Positions 1 through 7,050 of a stretch of 10,788 bases of DNA are shown here, piece by piece. The stretch covers positions 12,102 through 22,889 of the forward strand of contig PBSN01000014.1 of the NCBI GenBank assembly GCA_002726235.1, read 5' to 3'. Position 1 is the first letter of the stretch. Each line of letters begins with the position of its first letter. Position numbers and translations under genes: made by a program. The DNA is from Nitrospiraceae bacterium (GTDB lineage Bacteria > Nitrospirota > Nitrospiria > Nitrospirales > UBA2166). The notes under the pieces are model-generated. The model was not told where the DNA came from. It made no database searches and worked only from the letters and a program-made list of their open reading frames with translations.

Positions 1-284
1 GTGTGGCGATCAATCCGGTTGGCTCTGTCCCCAACATGCAAATCAATACCGTGTTCGGCATACCACTCGAGCTTTGCCAGCATCAACTGTTCGGCATCGC
101 GGTGTGCAAAAAACGATGTGAGGCCAACACGATCATATGCGGCCCGCGGTTCCTCGCAGAACGTGACGATGTGATATTGTTTGGCTGAGTCGAACGCGAC
201 CAGCTTCTCGCAAAACCGTTGTCCAACCATTCCGTTCCCGATCACGACGACGGTCTTCTGTGCATTTATGGTGTTTGTACTCAA
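1..284 (-). CDS. nirB: NADH-dependent nitrite reductase large subunit, N-terminal part (partial, runs off left edge)
   Basis: The 94 visible codons match the start of assimilatory NirB, the cytoplasmic flavo/siroheme enzyme that reduces nitrite to ammonium with NAD(P)H. The sequence shows a FAD-binding dinucleotide fold (VVVIGNGMVGQRF, about residues 12-24), then FCEEPRAAYDRVGLTSFF and the segment YAEHGIDLHVGDRA. This order of motifs is typical of the NirB N-terminus. The start is a TTG at 284: an in-frame TAA lies 21 bases upstream, no ATG or GTG lies between, and GAGGG at 299-295 is placed 10 bases before it. The gene is divergent from the porin-transporter-kinase operon, which fits a nitrate/nitrite assimilation locus. 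The remainder, including the Fe-S/siroheme half, is outside the window. Another FAD-dependent NAD(P)H oxidoreductase of the same fold is the main alternative, but the FCEEPR..YDRV..T/SSFF pattern favours NirB. Confidence 0.85.
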   Translation of the reverse strand, partial: MSTNTINAQKTVVVIGNGMVGQRFCEKLVAFDSAKQYHIVTFCEEPRAAYDRVGLTSFFAHRDAEQLMLAKLEWYAEHGIDLHVGDRANRIDRH

Positions 285-294
285 GATGCAAATA

Positions 295-299
295 CCCTC
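295..299 (-). promoter_or_regulatory. Ribosome binding site for nirB (decides TTG start)
   Basis: GAGGG on the minus strand, with 10 bases before TTG 284. It is the only purine-rich site between the upstream in-frame stop and the conserved coding sequence, so it supports the unusual TTG start. Confidence 0.55.
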
Positions 300-315
300 A
301 AATTATCTTAGATAA

Positions 316-331
316 AGCAAGCTACATACCA
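316..331 (-). promoter_or_regulatory. Candidate sigma-54 (-24/-12) promoter for nirB
   Basis: Minus strand reads TGGTAT-GTAGC-TTGCT. The -24 GG (330-329) and -12 GC (318-317) have the required 10-base spacing. The -12 box is perfect against TTGCW, and the -24 box matches TGGCAC at four of six bases. The predicted transcript start is near 305, leaving a leader of about 21 bases that contains the GAGGG ribosome site and reaches the TTG start. The placement is good, but the -24 box alone would not be convincing. Confidence 0.45.
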
Positions 332-656
332 GCTCCTGTGAAACCTCCGCCCTTCTCCCATTTTCGTGGGTGTGTGTCTCGTAAATGCAGTTATAGCGTG
401 AAAAACTTCGTACTTCCTTCGATTCGCTACAGAACTCGATAAGAGAAGAACCGCGAATATTTATGTTAGTCCATGTAATTAGTGCGACATAATTGTTGCA
501 AAGAGTTTGTCCAAACCCCTATTCCTTGCCGGCTTAATGACGTCGCAGCATGGCAACGCTACTAGCACTATCGTGCCTCTCTTCGGAGCCAAGAGCAGTA
601 TAAGCTTCGAACGTGTTGTGACTGTTACCGATAGTCCTAACAAGGGAATTGATTGC

Positions 657-672
657 TGGCACAGGACTTGCT
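657..672 (+). promoter_or_regulatory. Sigma-54 (-24/-12) promoter for the porin-transporter-kinase operon
   Basis: The sequence TGGCAC-AGGAC-TTGCT matches the RpoN consensus TGGCAC-N5-TTGCW at every fixed base. The -24 GG is at 658-659 and the -12 GC at 670-671, with the exact 10-base spacing. The predicted transcript start is near 683, only about 3 bases before ATG 686. If it is real, the upstream TTG at 653 cannot be the start used from this promoter, and the message would be nearly leaderless. Sigma-54 control is common for nitrogen-assimilation genes, which suits the operon content. Confidence 0.65.
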
Positions 673-685
673 GTGTCCTCAGCGT

Positions 686-2122
686 ATGGTCTTAAGCCGA
701 CGTAAAAAGGGAACGGGTGCTGGCGCCTCGTCGATTCGAGCGGCCCTTTTTGCCATGGTTCTCCTTCAGAATGCGCCGTTGTTTGCCTTGGACAGTGAAA
801 ACCTTAACATCAGCGCAGAGATTCGCGAGCGGTATGAAGGGCGCGTCAATTCGAGCTTTGGAAACCCTAATGACACTGGAGTGAATCAAAACAATCAATC
901 TTTCGTTGGATCCAGAACACGCTTGAACGTCGGCTATGATGTTTCACCCGATATCAACCTCTTTCTCCAACTCCAGGATACCCGGGCGTTTGGCGCCGAA
1001 CCGGGAACCATTAGCAATACTCAAAACCTTGACCTGCACCAAGGATACTTTCAAGTAAACAATATGTTCCTGGATGGGCTTCAGTTACGGGTAGGCCGGC
1101 AAGCCATTGCCTTCGGTAATCACCGCGTGATTGGCGATGTCGAGTGGAGTAATGTCGCCCGGTCGTTTGACGCCGTACGAATGACACTTAATCGATTGGT
1201 GGGTTCTCTCGATCTTATTTGGGCTCGAACCAGGGACAACGATGTCGATCAGATCACGATCAGAGACCCCGTTAGTTTTCCGGGAACCCCAGCGGAACAG
1301 CGAAAAGGAACTGATGACCAAAATCTGTATATCGCCTATGGGACGTTCAAAGGGATACCCACTGTCTCTGTTGAACCCTACTGGATTTTCCTCGTCGACA
1401 ATGGGGTTGGCGGATCTCTGTTAGCCCCTGCGGCTACGAATCAGCAACGCCATACCATCGGTACCAGAGTCGATGGCACCCTCTTTGCCAAACATCTGGA
1501 TTACACCATGGAAGGGGACTACCAATTCGGAAAGATCGCAAGTCAGCGGACGGGTGGCATTGGGGTGAGAGATCTGGACATCAATGCGTCTGCATTTGCA
1601 GCCAAGGCCGGCTACAACTTTTTGGAACTCCCGTGGCTCCCTCGCATCGGGGTGGAATACGACTTTGCGTCCGGTGATGGTGATAACAATACCGACGATC
1701 AGCGGGGGAACTTCAATACCTTTGAAAATCTCTTTCCCACTAACCACGCGTTGATGGGCGTGATGGACCTTATGGGGTGGCGGAACATGCAGGACCTGAG
1801 TCTCAGTTTCAAGGTGAAGCCAGGGCCGAAAACTGGAATCTCCATGGATTATCACATGTTCCGTTTGGCCAATCGTAAGGACAACTGGTATCGATTCAAC
1901 GGTGAGGTCCAAATCCAATCGTCGGCAGACAATCAGGCGGCATCAATTGGACAAGAGTTAGACATTACCGCGTTTACGACGGTTAAGGAGACCGTCAAAC
2001 TCGGCGCTGGATGGGGCCATTTCTTCACTGGCGAGTTCATTGAGAAGAACAATCTGGCCAATAGCCAATCGTTTACCACCGATCAGGATTGGGTCTACGT
2101 CATGGCCACAGTCGGATTTTAA
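686..2122 (+). CDS. Outer-membrane porin, alginate-export (AlgE-like) family
   Basis: A 478-residue beta-barrel protein. From ATG 686 the N-terminus has a basic stretch (SRRKK), a hydrophobic core (AALFAMVLLQNAPLFA) and a likely cleavage after LFA, so it is exported. The mature part begins with ISAEIRERYEGRV and has many alternating aromatic/polar strands (VGRQAIAFGNHRVIGDVEW, RIGVEYDFASGDGD). It ends WVYVMATVGF, with the terminal Phe usual for outer-membrane barrels. This pattern fits the alginate_exp porin family, whose members are mostly uncharacterised anion channels. Directly downstream is a nitrate/nitrite transporter 16 bases away, so passage of nitrate or nitrite is a reasonable guess, not shown. 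An alternative start, TTG 653, has AAGGGA five bases before it and would add 11 residues. I prefer 686 because it gives a cleaner signal peptide and the sigma-54 promoter lies between the two. Confidence 0.8.
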   Translation: MVLSRRKKGTGAGASSIRAALFAMVLLQNAPLFALDSENLNISAEIRERYEGRVNSSFGNPNDTGVNQNNQSFVGSRTRLNVGYDVSPDINLFLQLQDTRAFGAEPGTISNTQNLDLHQGYFQVNNMFLDGLQLRVGRQAIAFGNHRVIGDVEWSNVARSFDAVRMTLNRLVGSLDLIWARTRDNDVDQITIRDPVSFPGTPAEQRKGTDDQNLYIAYGTFKGIPTVSVEPYWIFLVDNGVGGSLLAPAATNQQRHTIGTRVDGTLFAKHLDYTMEGDYQFGKIASQRTGGIGVRDLDINASAFAAKAGYNFLELPWLPRIGVEYDFASGDGDNNTDDQRGNFNTFENLFPTNHALMGVMDLMGWRNMQDLSLSFKVKPGPKTGISMDYHMFRLANRKDNWYRFNGEVQIQSSADNQAASIGQELDITAFTTVKETVKLGAGWGHFFTGEFIEKNNLANSQSFTTDQDWVYVMATVGF

Positions 2123-2129
2123 GGAAAAC

Positions 2130-2135
2130 GGAGGA
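2130..2135 (+). promoter_or_regulatory. Strong ribosome binding site for the nitrate/nitrite transporter
   Basis: GGAGGA, three bases before ATG 2139. It fixes the start here and not at in-frame upstream codons lying inside the porin gene. Confidence 0.8.
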
Positions 2136-2138
2136 ATA

Positions 2139-3614
2139 ATGGCGGTGCCGACATCCCATTTGAACCTGTTGTCGTTCACAGGAAACATTCGCATTCTTCA
2201 TTTGACCTGGTTTGCGTTCTTTATCACCTTCGTTGTGTGGTTTAGTCATGCGCCATTAATGGCATTGATACAGGAAACATTTCAATTGACTGACCAAGAA
2301 GTGAAGACGTTGCTCATCCTAAACGTTGCTTTAGCGATACCGGCTCGAATCATCATCGGCATGCTGGTGGATAGCTTCGGTCCGCGTCGAACTTATTCGT
2401 TTCTGCTGTTTGTTTCTGGCTTCCTATGCCTGGGATTTGCCTTTGCGAACACCTATGAGCAGCTGGCCTTCATGCGATTTCTGTTGGGTGCCGCCGGTGC
2501 GGGCTTCGTGATCGGGATCCGCATGGTCGGCGAGTGGTTTCCGGCGAGACAAGTGGGATTTGCGGGAGGCCTGTACGGTGGCTGGGGGAATTTCGGCTCC
2601 GCCGCTGCCGCCATGAGTCTCCCGATCATTGCGTTGATGTTTGGAGGAGATGATGGATGGCGTTATGCCATTGCGTCAACCGGCATTCTTGCGCTTATCT
2701 ACTCAGCTGTCTATTTTTTCTCCGTCACCGATACGCCTCAGGGGGCAACGTACTTCAAGCCAAAACGAGCAGGCGGCATGGAGGTAACCAGTGTTGGCGA
2801 TTTCATTCTGTACCTTCTTATGAACATCCCGATATACGCCGCCACAGCCTTACTTGCCTGGAAACTCGGTCCATCCAACGTCAATCTCCTAAGCGTAGCA
2901 GTTACGAACATCATTTATCTGGCAGTGGTGACGATTTATATCGTTCAGAGCATCTGGATCTATCAAGTGAATAGACAGGCCCTCAAAGAAGTCGTGCCTG
3001 AGCTTGAGCGCTACAACTTCAAACAAGTGGCTGTCCTGAACATCGCCTATATGGTCACATTCGGCACCGAGGTGGCCATGGTGTCCATGCTTCCATTATT
3101 CTTCTTAAACACCTTCGGGCTTTCGCTGGTGACGGCCGGTTTGCTTGCCTCAGGATTTGCCCTCATGAATGTCATTGCGCGGCCTGTGGGCGGGCTCATC
3201 AGTGACAGATTTGGCAGAAAGCACTCTCTCTCCTGGTTGCTTGTGGGGATGGCAGGCGGATTTTTCCTGATGAGCCAGATTACTGGCAGTTGGCCTGTTC
3301 TCTTGGCCTTGATTGTCATGATGACCGCAGGGGCCTTTGAACAAGCGGGAAATGGAGCGGTGTTTGCCATTGTCCCGCTTGTGAAGCGTCGTATGACCGG
3401 CCAAATCGCGGGCATGGCAGGAGCGTATGGCAGTACTGGTGCTGTGTGCCTTCTTACGGTCCTCTCATTCGTCTCCCCGCAGACTTTTTTTCTTGTCATC
3501 GCGGTATCGACCATTGCTGCACTTGCTGTCGTCCTGCTGTTCCTCGAAGAACCCCAAGGGCATGTGGCCGAAGTGTTGCCAGACGGGACCATACAGCTAA
3601 TTGAAGTCACCTAG
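2139..3614 (+). CDS. narK: NarK/NasA-family nitrate/nitrite MFS transporter with central two-helix insertion
   Basis: A 491-residue inner-membrane transporter of the major facilitator superfamily, nitrate/nitrite porter group. Family marks are clear: an Arg in helix 2 (R70 in PARIIIGMLVD) and an Arg in the second half (R348 in NVIARPVGG), corresponding to the two substrate-binding arginines of E. coli NarK. Nitrate signature 1 is at about 141-153 (FAGGLYGGWGNFG) and signature 2 at about 425-435 (GMAGAYGSTGA, with Ser where Asn is usual). MFS loop motifs are DSFGPRR and SDRFGRK. It is longer than the roughly 400-460-residue minimal members: residues about 217-290 add two hydrophobic segments between the halves, so 14 helices are likely. 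The gene starts 16 bases after the porin stop with GGAGGA, so the two are co-transcribed. Sequence alone does not settle uptake of nitrate versus nitrite, or export. The locus points to assimilatory uptake. Confidence 0.9.
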   Translation: MAVPTSHLNLLSFTGNIRILHLTWFAFFITFVVWFSHAPLMALIQETFQLTDQEVKTLLILNVALAIPARIIIGMLVDSFGPRRTYSFLLFVSGFLCLGFAFANTYEQLAFMRFLLGAAGAGFVIGIRMVGEWFPARQVGFAGGLYGGWGNFGSAAAAMSLPIIALMFGGDDGWRYAIASTGILALIYSAVYFFSVTDTPQGATYFKPKRAGGMEVTSVGDFILYLLMNIPIYAATALLAWKLGPSNVNLLSVAVTNIIYLAVVTIYIVQSIWIYQVNRQALKEVVPELERYNFKQVAVLNIAYMVTFGTEVAMVSMLPLFFLNTFGLSLVTAGLLASGFALMNVIARPVGGLISDRFGRKHSLSWLLVGMAGGFFLMSQITGSWPVLLALIVMMTAGAFEQAGNGAVFAIVPLVKRRMTGQIAGMAGAYGSTGAVCLLTVLSFVSPQTFFLVIAVSTIAALAVVLLFLEEPQGHVAEVLPDGTIQLIEVT

Positions 3615-3653
3615 CAGGATGCTCCGATGTTTGATTTCAAGTGACATGACCTC

Positions 3654-5363
3654 ATGACAGCAGATCTCATCATCACATCGGCCCACTACAGTGAAGCCGG
3701 GCACAAGCCGGAAAATGAGGATGCGTGTGGAATTTGCTTCGCCGATCCTGAGTTGCGTCGGGCGAAAGGCGTTGCTCTTGTGATTGCAGATGGCATGAGT
3801 GGCAGTGAAGCGGGGATGGAAGCGAGTTATGCCTGCGTAGAGGGATTTCTCAACGATTACTTCAGCACGCCGGAATCATGGTCGGTAAAGTTGTCTGGTC
3901 AAAAGGTTCTCTCCGCGCTCAATCGGTGGCTGTATAGCGAAGGCCATCAGCGATACGGATCGCCACGAGGTATGGTGGCGACGCTGAGTGCGATTGTCGT
4001 GAAGTCCAGATCCGCCCATCTGTTTCATCTCGGTGATACGCGCATCTATCGTGCGCGTCAAGGACAGCTAGAATGCTTGACCCAGGACCATCGCATTCAG
4101 GTGCAATCGGAAACCCACTGCTTGAGCCGAGCAATGGGGATTGATCTTGATCTGAAAATCGACTATCAGTCTATTCCCGTTGAGGAAGATGACCGGTTTG
4201 TTTTGCTGACGGATGGCATTCATGATCACCTTACCGACGATGAAATTGCAAAGATCGTGTTTCAACATACCGATGATTTGGCTACGGCGTGTCAGGCGAT
4301 AGCGATGAAAGCACTTGCACGCGGCAGCCCCGATAACGTGACGAGTCTTATTGCACGCGTTGAACAGCTTCCGGAGCAGGACAAACATGGATTCTACCAG
4401 CAGCTGACCGCATTACCATTCCCGCCGCCGCTTGCACCTGGAATGAATCTCGACGGATATCGCATTATCCGCGAGGTGCATACGAGTAGCCGATCGGAAT
4501 CGTATCTTGCGGTTGATGAGAAGACAAACACGCAAGTTCTTCTGAAAGTCCCTTCCAGCAACTTCGAAGACGATATCACATACATAGATCTGTTTTTGCA
4601 CGAAAGTTGGGTTGGGAAGCGTCTCAATAGTCCCCACGTCGTCAAAATCCTCGATCATGCGCGCCCCAAAACGTTTCTCTACACGATTCTAGAGTATATT
4701 GAAGGACCCACACTACGGAAATGGATGTCGGATAACCCTAGGCCGGCACTACAGGATGTTCGCAATATTGTCGAGCAGATCGCGATGGGCATTCGTGCGT
4801 TTCAACGGCAAGAAATGATCCACCAGGACATAAAACCAGAAAATATCATGATTGATAAGCTCGGATACGCAAAAATCATCGATTTCGGTTCGACGAAAAT
4901 TGCGGGCATCGAAGAAATTATGATGCCGATCGATCGTCCCCATGTGCTAGGAACGGCAAACTATGTTGCACCGGAATATTGGCAAGGATACGCGGGGAGT
5001 CACCGTTCGGATATTTTCTCGCTAGGGGTTTTAACCTATGAAATGCTGACGGGGAAATTTCCGTATGGACCGAAACCAACGGTCGGAAACATTAACTCAT
5101 TCGCATACACGCCCGGGCATCAATATAATTCAGCCATACCTGTATGGATGGATGCTACGTTAGAAAAAGCTGTGCATCCCAATCCTGCCGATCGCTATGA
5201 TGCTTTATCAGCGTTTATCCATGACCTTGCGCATCCAAACCAGCAATTCCTGAAAGAAAGGCCTCTCGCACTGATCGAACGCAACCCCTTAGGGTTTTGG
5301 CGTTCGACAACAATCATGTTTTTTTTGCTCAATATGATTCTGCTCTACCTCGTATTCAGGTAG
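3654..5363 (+). CDS. Bifunctional PP2C protein phosphatase / Ser-Thr protein kinase, membrane-anchored
   Basis: A 569-residue fusion. Residues about 1-236 are a PP2C phosphatase with its metal-binding aspartates in place: D23 (NEDACG), D46-G47 (ADGMSG), D128 (HLGDTR), D187 (LLTDG) and D227-N228 (SPDNVTS). Residues about 266-527 are a protein kinase: K298 (LLKVP), E317 in helix C, HQDIKPEN with D392 and N397, DFG at 410-412, and APE at 439-441. The glycine-rich loop (REVHTSSRSESYLA) lacks GxGxxG, and HRD is HQD (a non-RD kinase). A C-terminal hydrophobic segment (about 550-568) should anchor it in the inner membrane. It lies 39 bases after the transporter gene. An equivalent kinase sits between nirB and a nitrate transporter in Pseudomonas, so a role in controlling nitrate assimilation is likely; targets are unknown. 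ATG 3654 is the only possible start after an in-frame TGA, but its ribosome site is weak. Confidence 0.9.
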   Translation: MTADLIITSAHYSEAGHKPENEDACGICFADPELRRAKGVALVIADGMSGSEAGMEASYACVEGFLNDYFSTPESWSVKLSGQKVLSALNRWLYSEGHQRYGSPRGMVATLSAIVVKSRSAHLFHLGDTRIYRARQGQLECLTQDHRIQVQSETHCLSRAMGIDLDLKIDYQSIPVEEDDRFVLLTDGIHDHLTDDEIAKIVFQHTDDLATACQAIAMKALARGSPDNVTSLIARVEQLPEQDKHGFYQQLTALPFPPPLAPGMNLDGYRIIREVHTSSRSESYLAVDEKTNTQVLLKVPSSNFEDDITYIDLFLHESWVGKRLNSPHVVKILDHARPKTFLYTILEYIEGPTLRKWMSDNPRPALQDVRNIVEQIAMGIRAFQRQEMIHQDIKPENIMIDKLGYAKIIDFGSTKIAGIEEIMMPIDRPHVLGTANYVAPEYWQGYAGSHRSDIFSLGVLTYEMLTGKFPYGPKPTVGNINSFAYTPGHQYNSAIPVWMDATLEKAVHPNPADRYDALSAFIHDLAHPNQQFLKERPLALIERNPLGFWRSTTIMFFLLNMILLYLVFR

Positions 5364-5400
5364 CTTCCTTCACCCGAACTCTTGTAGTGCGTGGCTGAAA

Positions 5401-5742
5401 CTAATCCATCGCGCCAGGGGTGAAATTTGGCCACCTGTTGTACCCGACTTTGGGATCGTTGGCTTGGTGCTTCCGGATCATCTCGACCTCTTTTGCCGAA
5501 AGCTCTGCCTCCGTGGCAATATTAGATTCCCAAAGAATTTGCTTTCGGAGTGTGTAGTCATGACGAACTTCGTCGGAGAGATTCTCGAAGTCGGCGTTGA
5601 TGAGGTCCTTATCTGGACTCCCCATATATCGAGCACTGCCGAAGCTGTCCTTCCCTATGTATATCTTCCCAGTTGGGTACGTGATCTTATAGACCTGCTT
5701 CACGGAGGATCTACCTGACTTGCTCTCGTGGGCCGCAGCCAT
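5401..5742 (-). CDS. Small GIY-YIG nuclease-family protein
   Basis: A 113-residue protein. The core has the two strands of the GIY-YIG fold: VYKITYPTGKIYIG, with YKI at 18-20 and YIG at 28-30. These are followed by a candidate catalytic Arg (R38 in ARYMGS), a metal-binding Glu (E85 or E87 in KEVEMI) and the closing GYNRWPNF. This is the stand-alone single-domain type seen scattered in bacteria, with no DNA-targeting domain, so cellular role and substrate are unknown. It is convergent with the kinase gene (37 bases between stops) and lies 80 bases downstream of the Mrr gene on the same strand, so the two may form a unit. ATG 5742 has no good ribosome site. The frame stays open for 44 codons further upstream but holds no ATG, GTG or TTG, so the N-terminus is uncertain. 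Confidence 0.7.
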   Translation of the reverse strand: MAAAHESKSGRSSVKQVYKITYPTGKIYIGKDSFGSARYMGSPDKDLINADFENLSDEVRHDYTLRKQILWESNIATEAELSAKEVEMIRKHQANDPKVGYNRWPNFTPGAMD

Positions 5743-5822
5743 TTTGGTGCCGCATGATGTCGGGACACCTTGAGGATACTTGGTAATAGAAGCATGAGTT
5801 TCGGCATTCAGTTTGCCAACTC

Positions 5823-6723
5823 CTACTCGGACGGTGCGAGAAAATACACTGGTCGTAACGGCAATCGCGCTTTGTCAGTATCATCCAGCTTGTTATAAAA
5901 GCTCTGCCATAACTCGATGAATTTTTCGAGGTCAAGCAATTCTAAATGTACTGGTGAATCACGAGCTGCAACCTTTGCATCTGAACTGAATCCTCCGGTA
6001 GAGACAAACATTCCCACATCGCCATCCTTTCTGAGGATGCCCATTAGTTCTCGTAGTTCCTTCACACCCGCTGCTGTCTCGCGATGTTTGACTTGGACTT
6101 TTATGCGTGGGGAGCTTGCTCCAAGTGGGTCGCGGTAGGCAATGATGTCTATGCCACCATCCTTGCCTCGGGGAGCAACGAAGGGAGTGTGGTAGCCCAT
6201 GCCTCGAAGCAGTGCCGCTACCAAATCCTGGAACTCGTAGGCATTCTGAGCCAGGATGTGATTTCGCAACCCTTCATCAGCAATCTGCTCAATTTGGTCA
6301 AATGTAACGGTTTCTTGTGTGGCCTCGCCCTCTTCATCGATGGCATCTTTGATCTCGTCAGATTGCTGCTTTGGGTTTTTAGCTTGCCAGCTACGGTACG
6401 CACTCGACGCAGCAAGATAATGTTCAATTTCGCCCATGTGAAGCGACTCTTCACCCTCATTGGTCAGGTACCAGCGGCCCTTCTTTTTCACCAGCCATCC
6501 AGCTTTCACTAAACCAATGGAGTGAAAGTGCAGGATTGACCACCATCTAAAGTATCCGGTTCTCGTACCGCTCCTTTGCCCAATCATCGAGTGTGACACT
6601 CTTTTCAACGGCACTGGCTACTTCCCGAGAAGGCAACTCGCCTCCATTTGCCTTCAAGGCTTTCAGTGCTGCGTAGACTACTTTGGCTGCAAGGAGTCGT
6701 GATGGGGCAAGTTGCTTAGTCAT
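5823..6723 (-). pseudogene. Mrr-type restriction endonuclease, frameshifted
   Basis: This is a two-domain Mrr-family protein read in two frames. The first 58 codons run from ATG 6723 (MTKQLAPSRLLAAKVVYAAL..., ending TAG 6549-6547). The rest continues in the next frame from about 6560 to TAG 5825. Joined at the shift (..DDWAKERYE / TGYFRWWSILHFHSI..), they give about 300 residues, a normal Mrr length. The N-terminal part is a winged-helix DNA-binding domain (IGLVKAGWLVKKKGRWYLTNEGEE). The C-terminal part is the Mrr catalytic domain: YEFQDLVAALLRGMGY, then GKDGGIDIIAY and KVQVKHR, giving the D...QxK nuclease triad of the PD-(D/E)XK superfamily (D156, Q174, K176 counted in the longer frame). Such enzymes cut modified or foreign DNA. 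A two-base loss (or one-base gain) at about 6561 explains the break. The catalytic domain is intact, but the full product is unlikely unless the ribosome shifts frame or the break is a sequencing error. Confidence 0.8.
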
Positions 6724-7050
6724 GGGTTCTCCTTCTGTGAAGCTCGGCAGGGTGGCGAGGATTGGTCATGGAGTTATTGTCCTGCAAACGCTGATGCGTG
6801 ACACCTATTTCCCCTTCGGCAGAATGCCCTTCTTCTCTCCCTTCAAACCTTGCCTGAACCAAGTCAAACACTACCATGGATGTCAGTGGGATTAGTTAGG
6901 AAGAGTACTCCAAAGAGAAACGAGGTTCAATGAAAAGGGGGCATCTGGTGGCCTGAAAACTTATTCTGGGGTGGACTCAGTCAAAGAGAAAAGGTCAGAG
7001 TCACGCTGAAAAGTGGGAGTAAAAATAGGGGTATGTAGAAAAGACCACAT
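6724..7050. other. Intergenic spacer, possibly a rearrangement scar
   Basis: There is no supportable gene in these 327 bases. The right half (about 6896-7050) is markedly purine-rich on the plus strand and carries the 10-mer CAAAGAGAAA twice (6911-6920 and 6982-6991). No terminal inverted repeats or transposase fragments were recognised. The spacer lies between a frameshifted nuclease gene and a receptor gene that lacks its signal peptide, so it may mark where DNA was inserted or lost. Confidence 0.35.
6728..6733 (-). promoter_or_regulatory. Ribosome binding site for the Mrr gene
   Basis: The minus strand reads AGAAGGAGAACCC directly before ATG 6723, giving AAGGAG at a normal distance. It supports 6723 as the original start, upstream of the frameshift, and not the frame-internal ATG at 6614. 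Confidence 0.75.

Larger units (their letters stand above)
285..685. other. Divergent intergenic region between nirB and the porin operon
   Basis: About 400 bases separate the two start codons. At its edges lie two sigma-54-like promoters pointing outward. The middle (about 340-640) shows no convincing gene: short frames here lack ribosome sites and recognisable content. Candidate protein-binding symmetry includes TTATGT (461-466) with ACATAA (487-492), and TGCGAC (483-488) with GTCGCA (542-547). No clear NtrC-type site (TGCACC-N5-GGTGCA) was seen. If sigma-54 drives either gene, an activator site should lie here. Confidence 0.5.

Noticed and set aside
507-695. Small protein-coding frame in the nirB-porin spacer
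   Set aside because: No ribosome site, no recognisable content, and it overlaps the sigma-54 promoter and the porin start.
1421-1918. Long open frame antisense to the porin gene (165 codons)
   Set aside because: It is the complement of a well-supported coding gene and has no domain or ribosome site of its own.
3047-3610. Long open frame antisense to the transporter gene (187 codons)
   Set aside because: Shadow of the NarK coding sequence; composition follows the sense gene and no motif is seen.
5283-5296. Hairpin AACCC-CTTA-GGGTT near the end of the kinase gene
   Set aside because: It lies inside well-supported coding sequence (just before the membrane anchor) and has a five-base stem; likely chance.
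5369-5424. Inverted repeat TTCACCC / GGGTGAA between the convergent kinase and GIY-YIG genes as a terminator
   Set aside because: Arms are only 7 bp with a 42-base gap, no U-run follows, and one arm is inside the GIY-YIG coding sequence.
6084-6512. Plus-strand frame of 142 codons opposite the Mrr gene
   Set aside because: The minus strand carries clear Mrr catalytic motifs here; the plus frame has no recognisable content.
6911-6991. CAAAGAGAAA direct repeats as target-site duplications of a mobile element
   Set aside because: The copies are only 71 bases apart, in low-complexity purine-rich DNA, with no transposase or terminal repeats between them.
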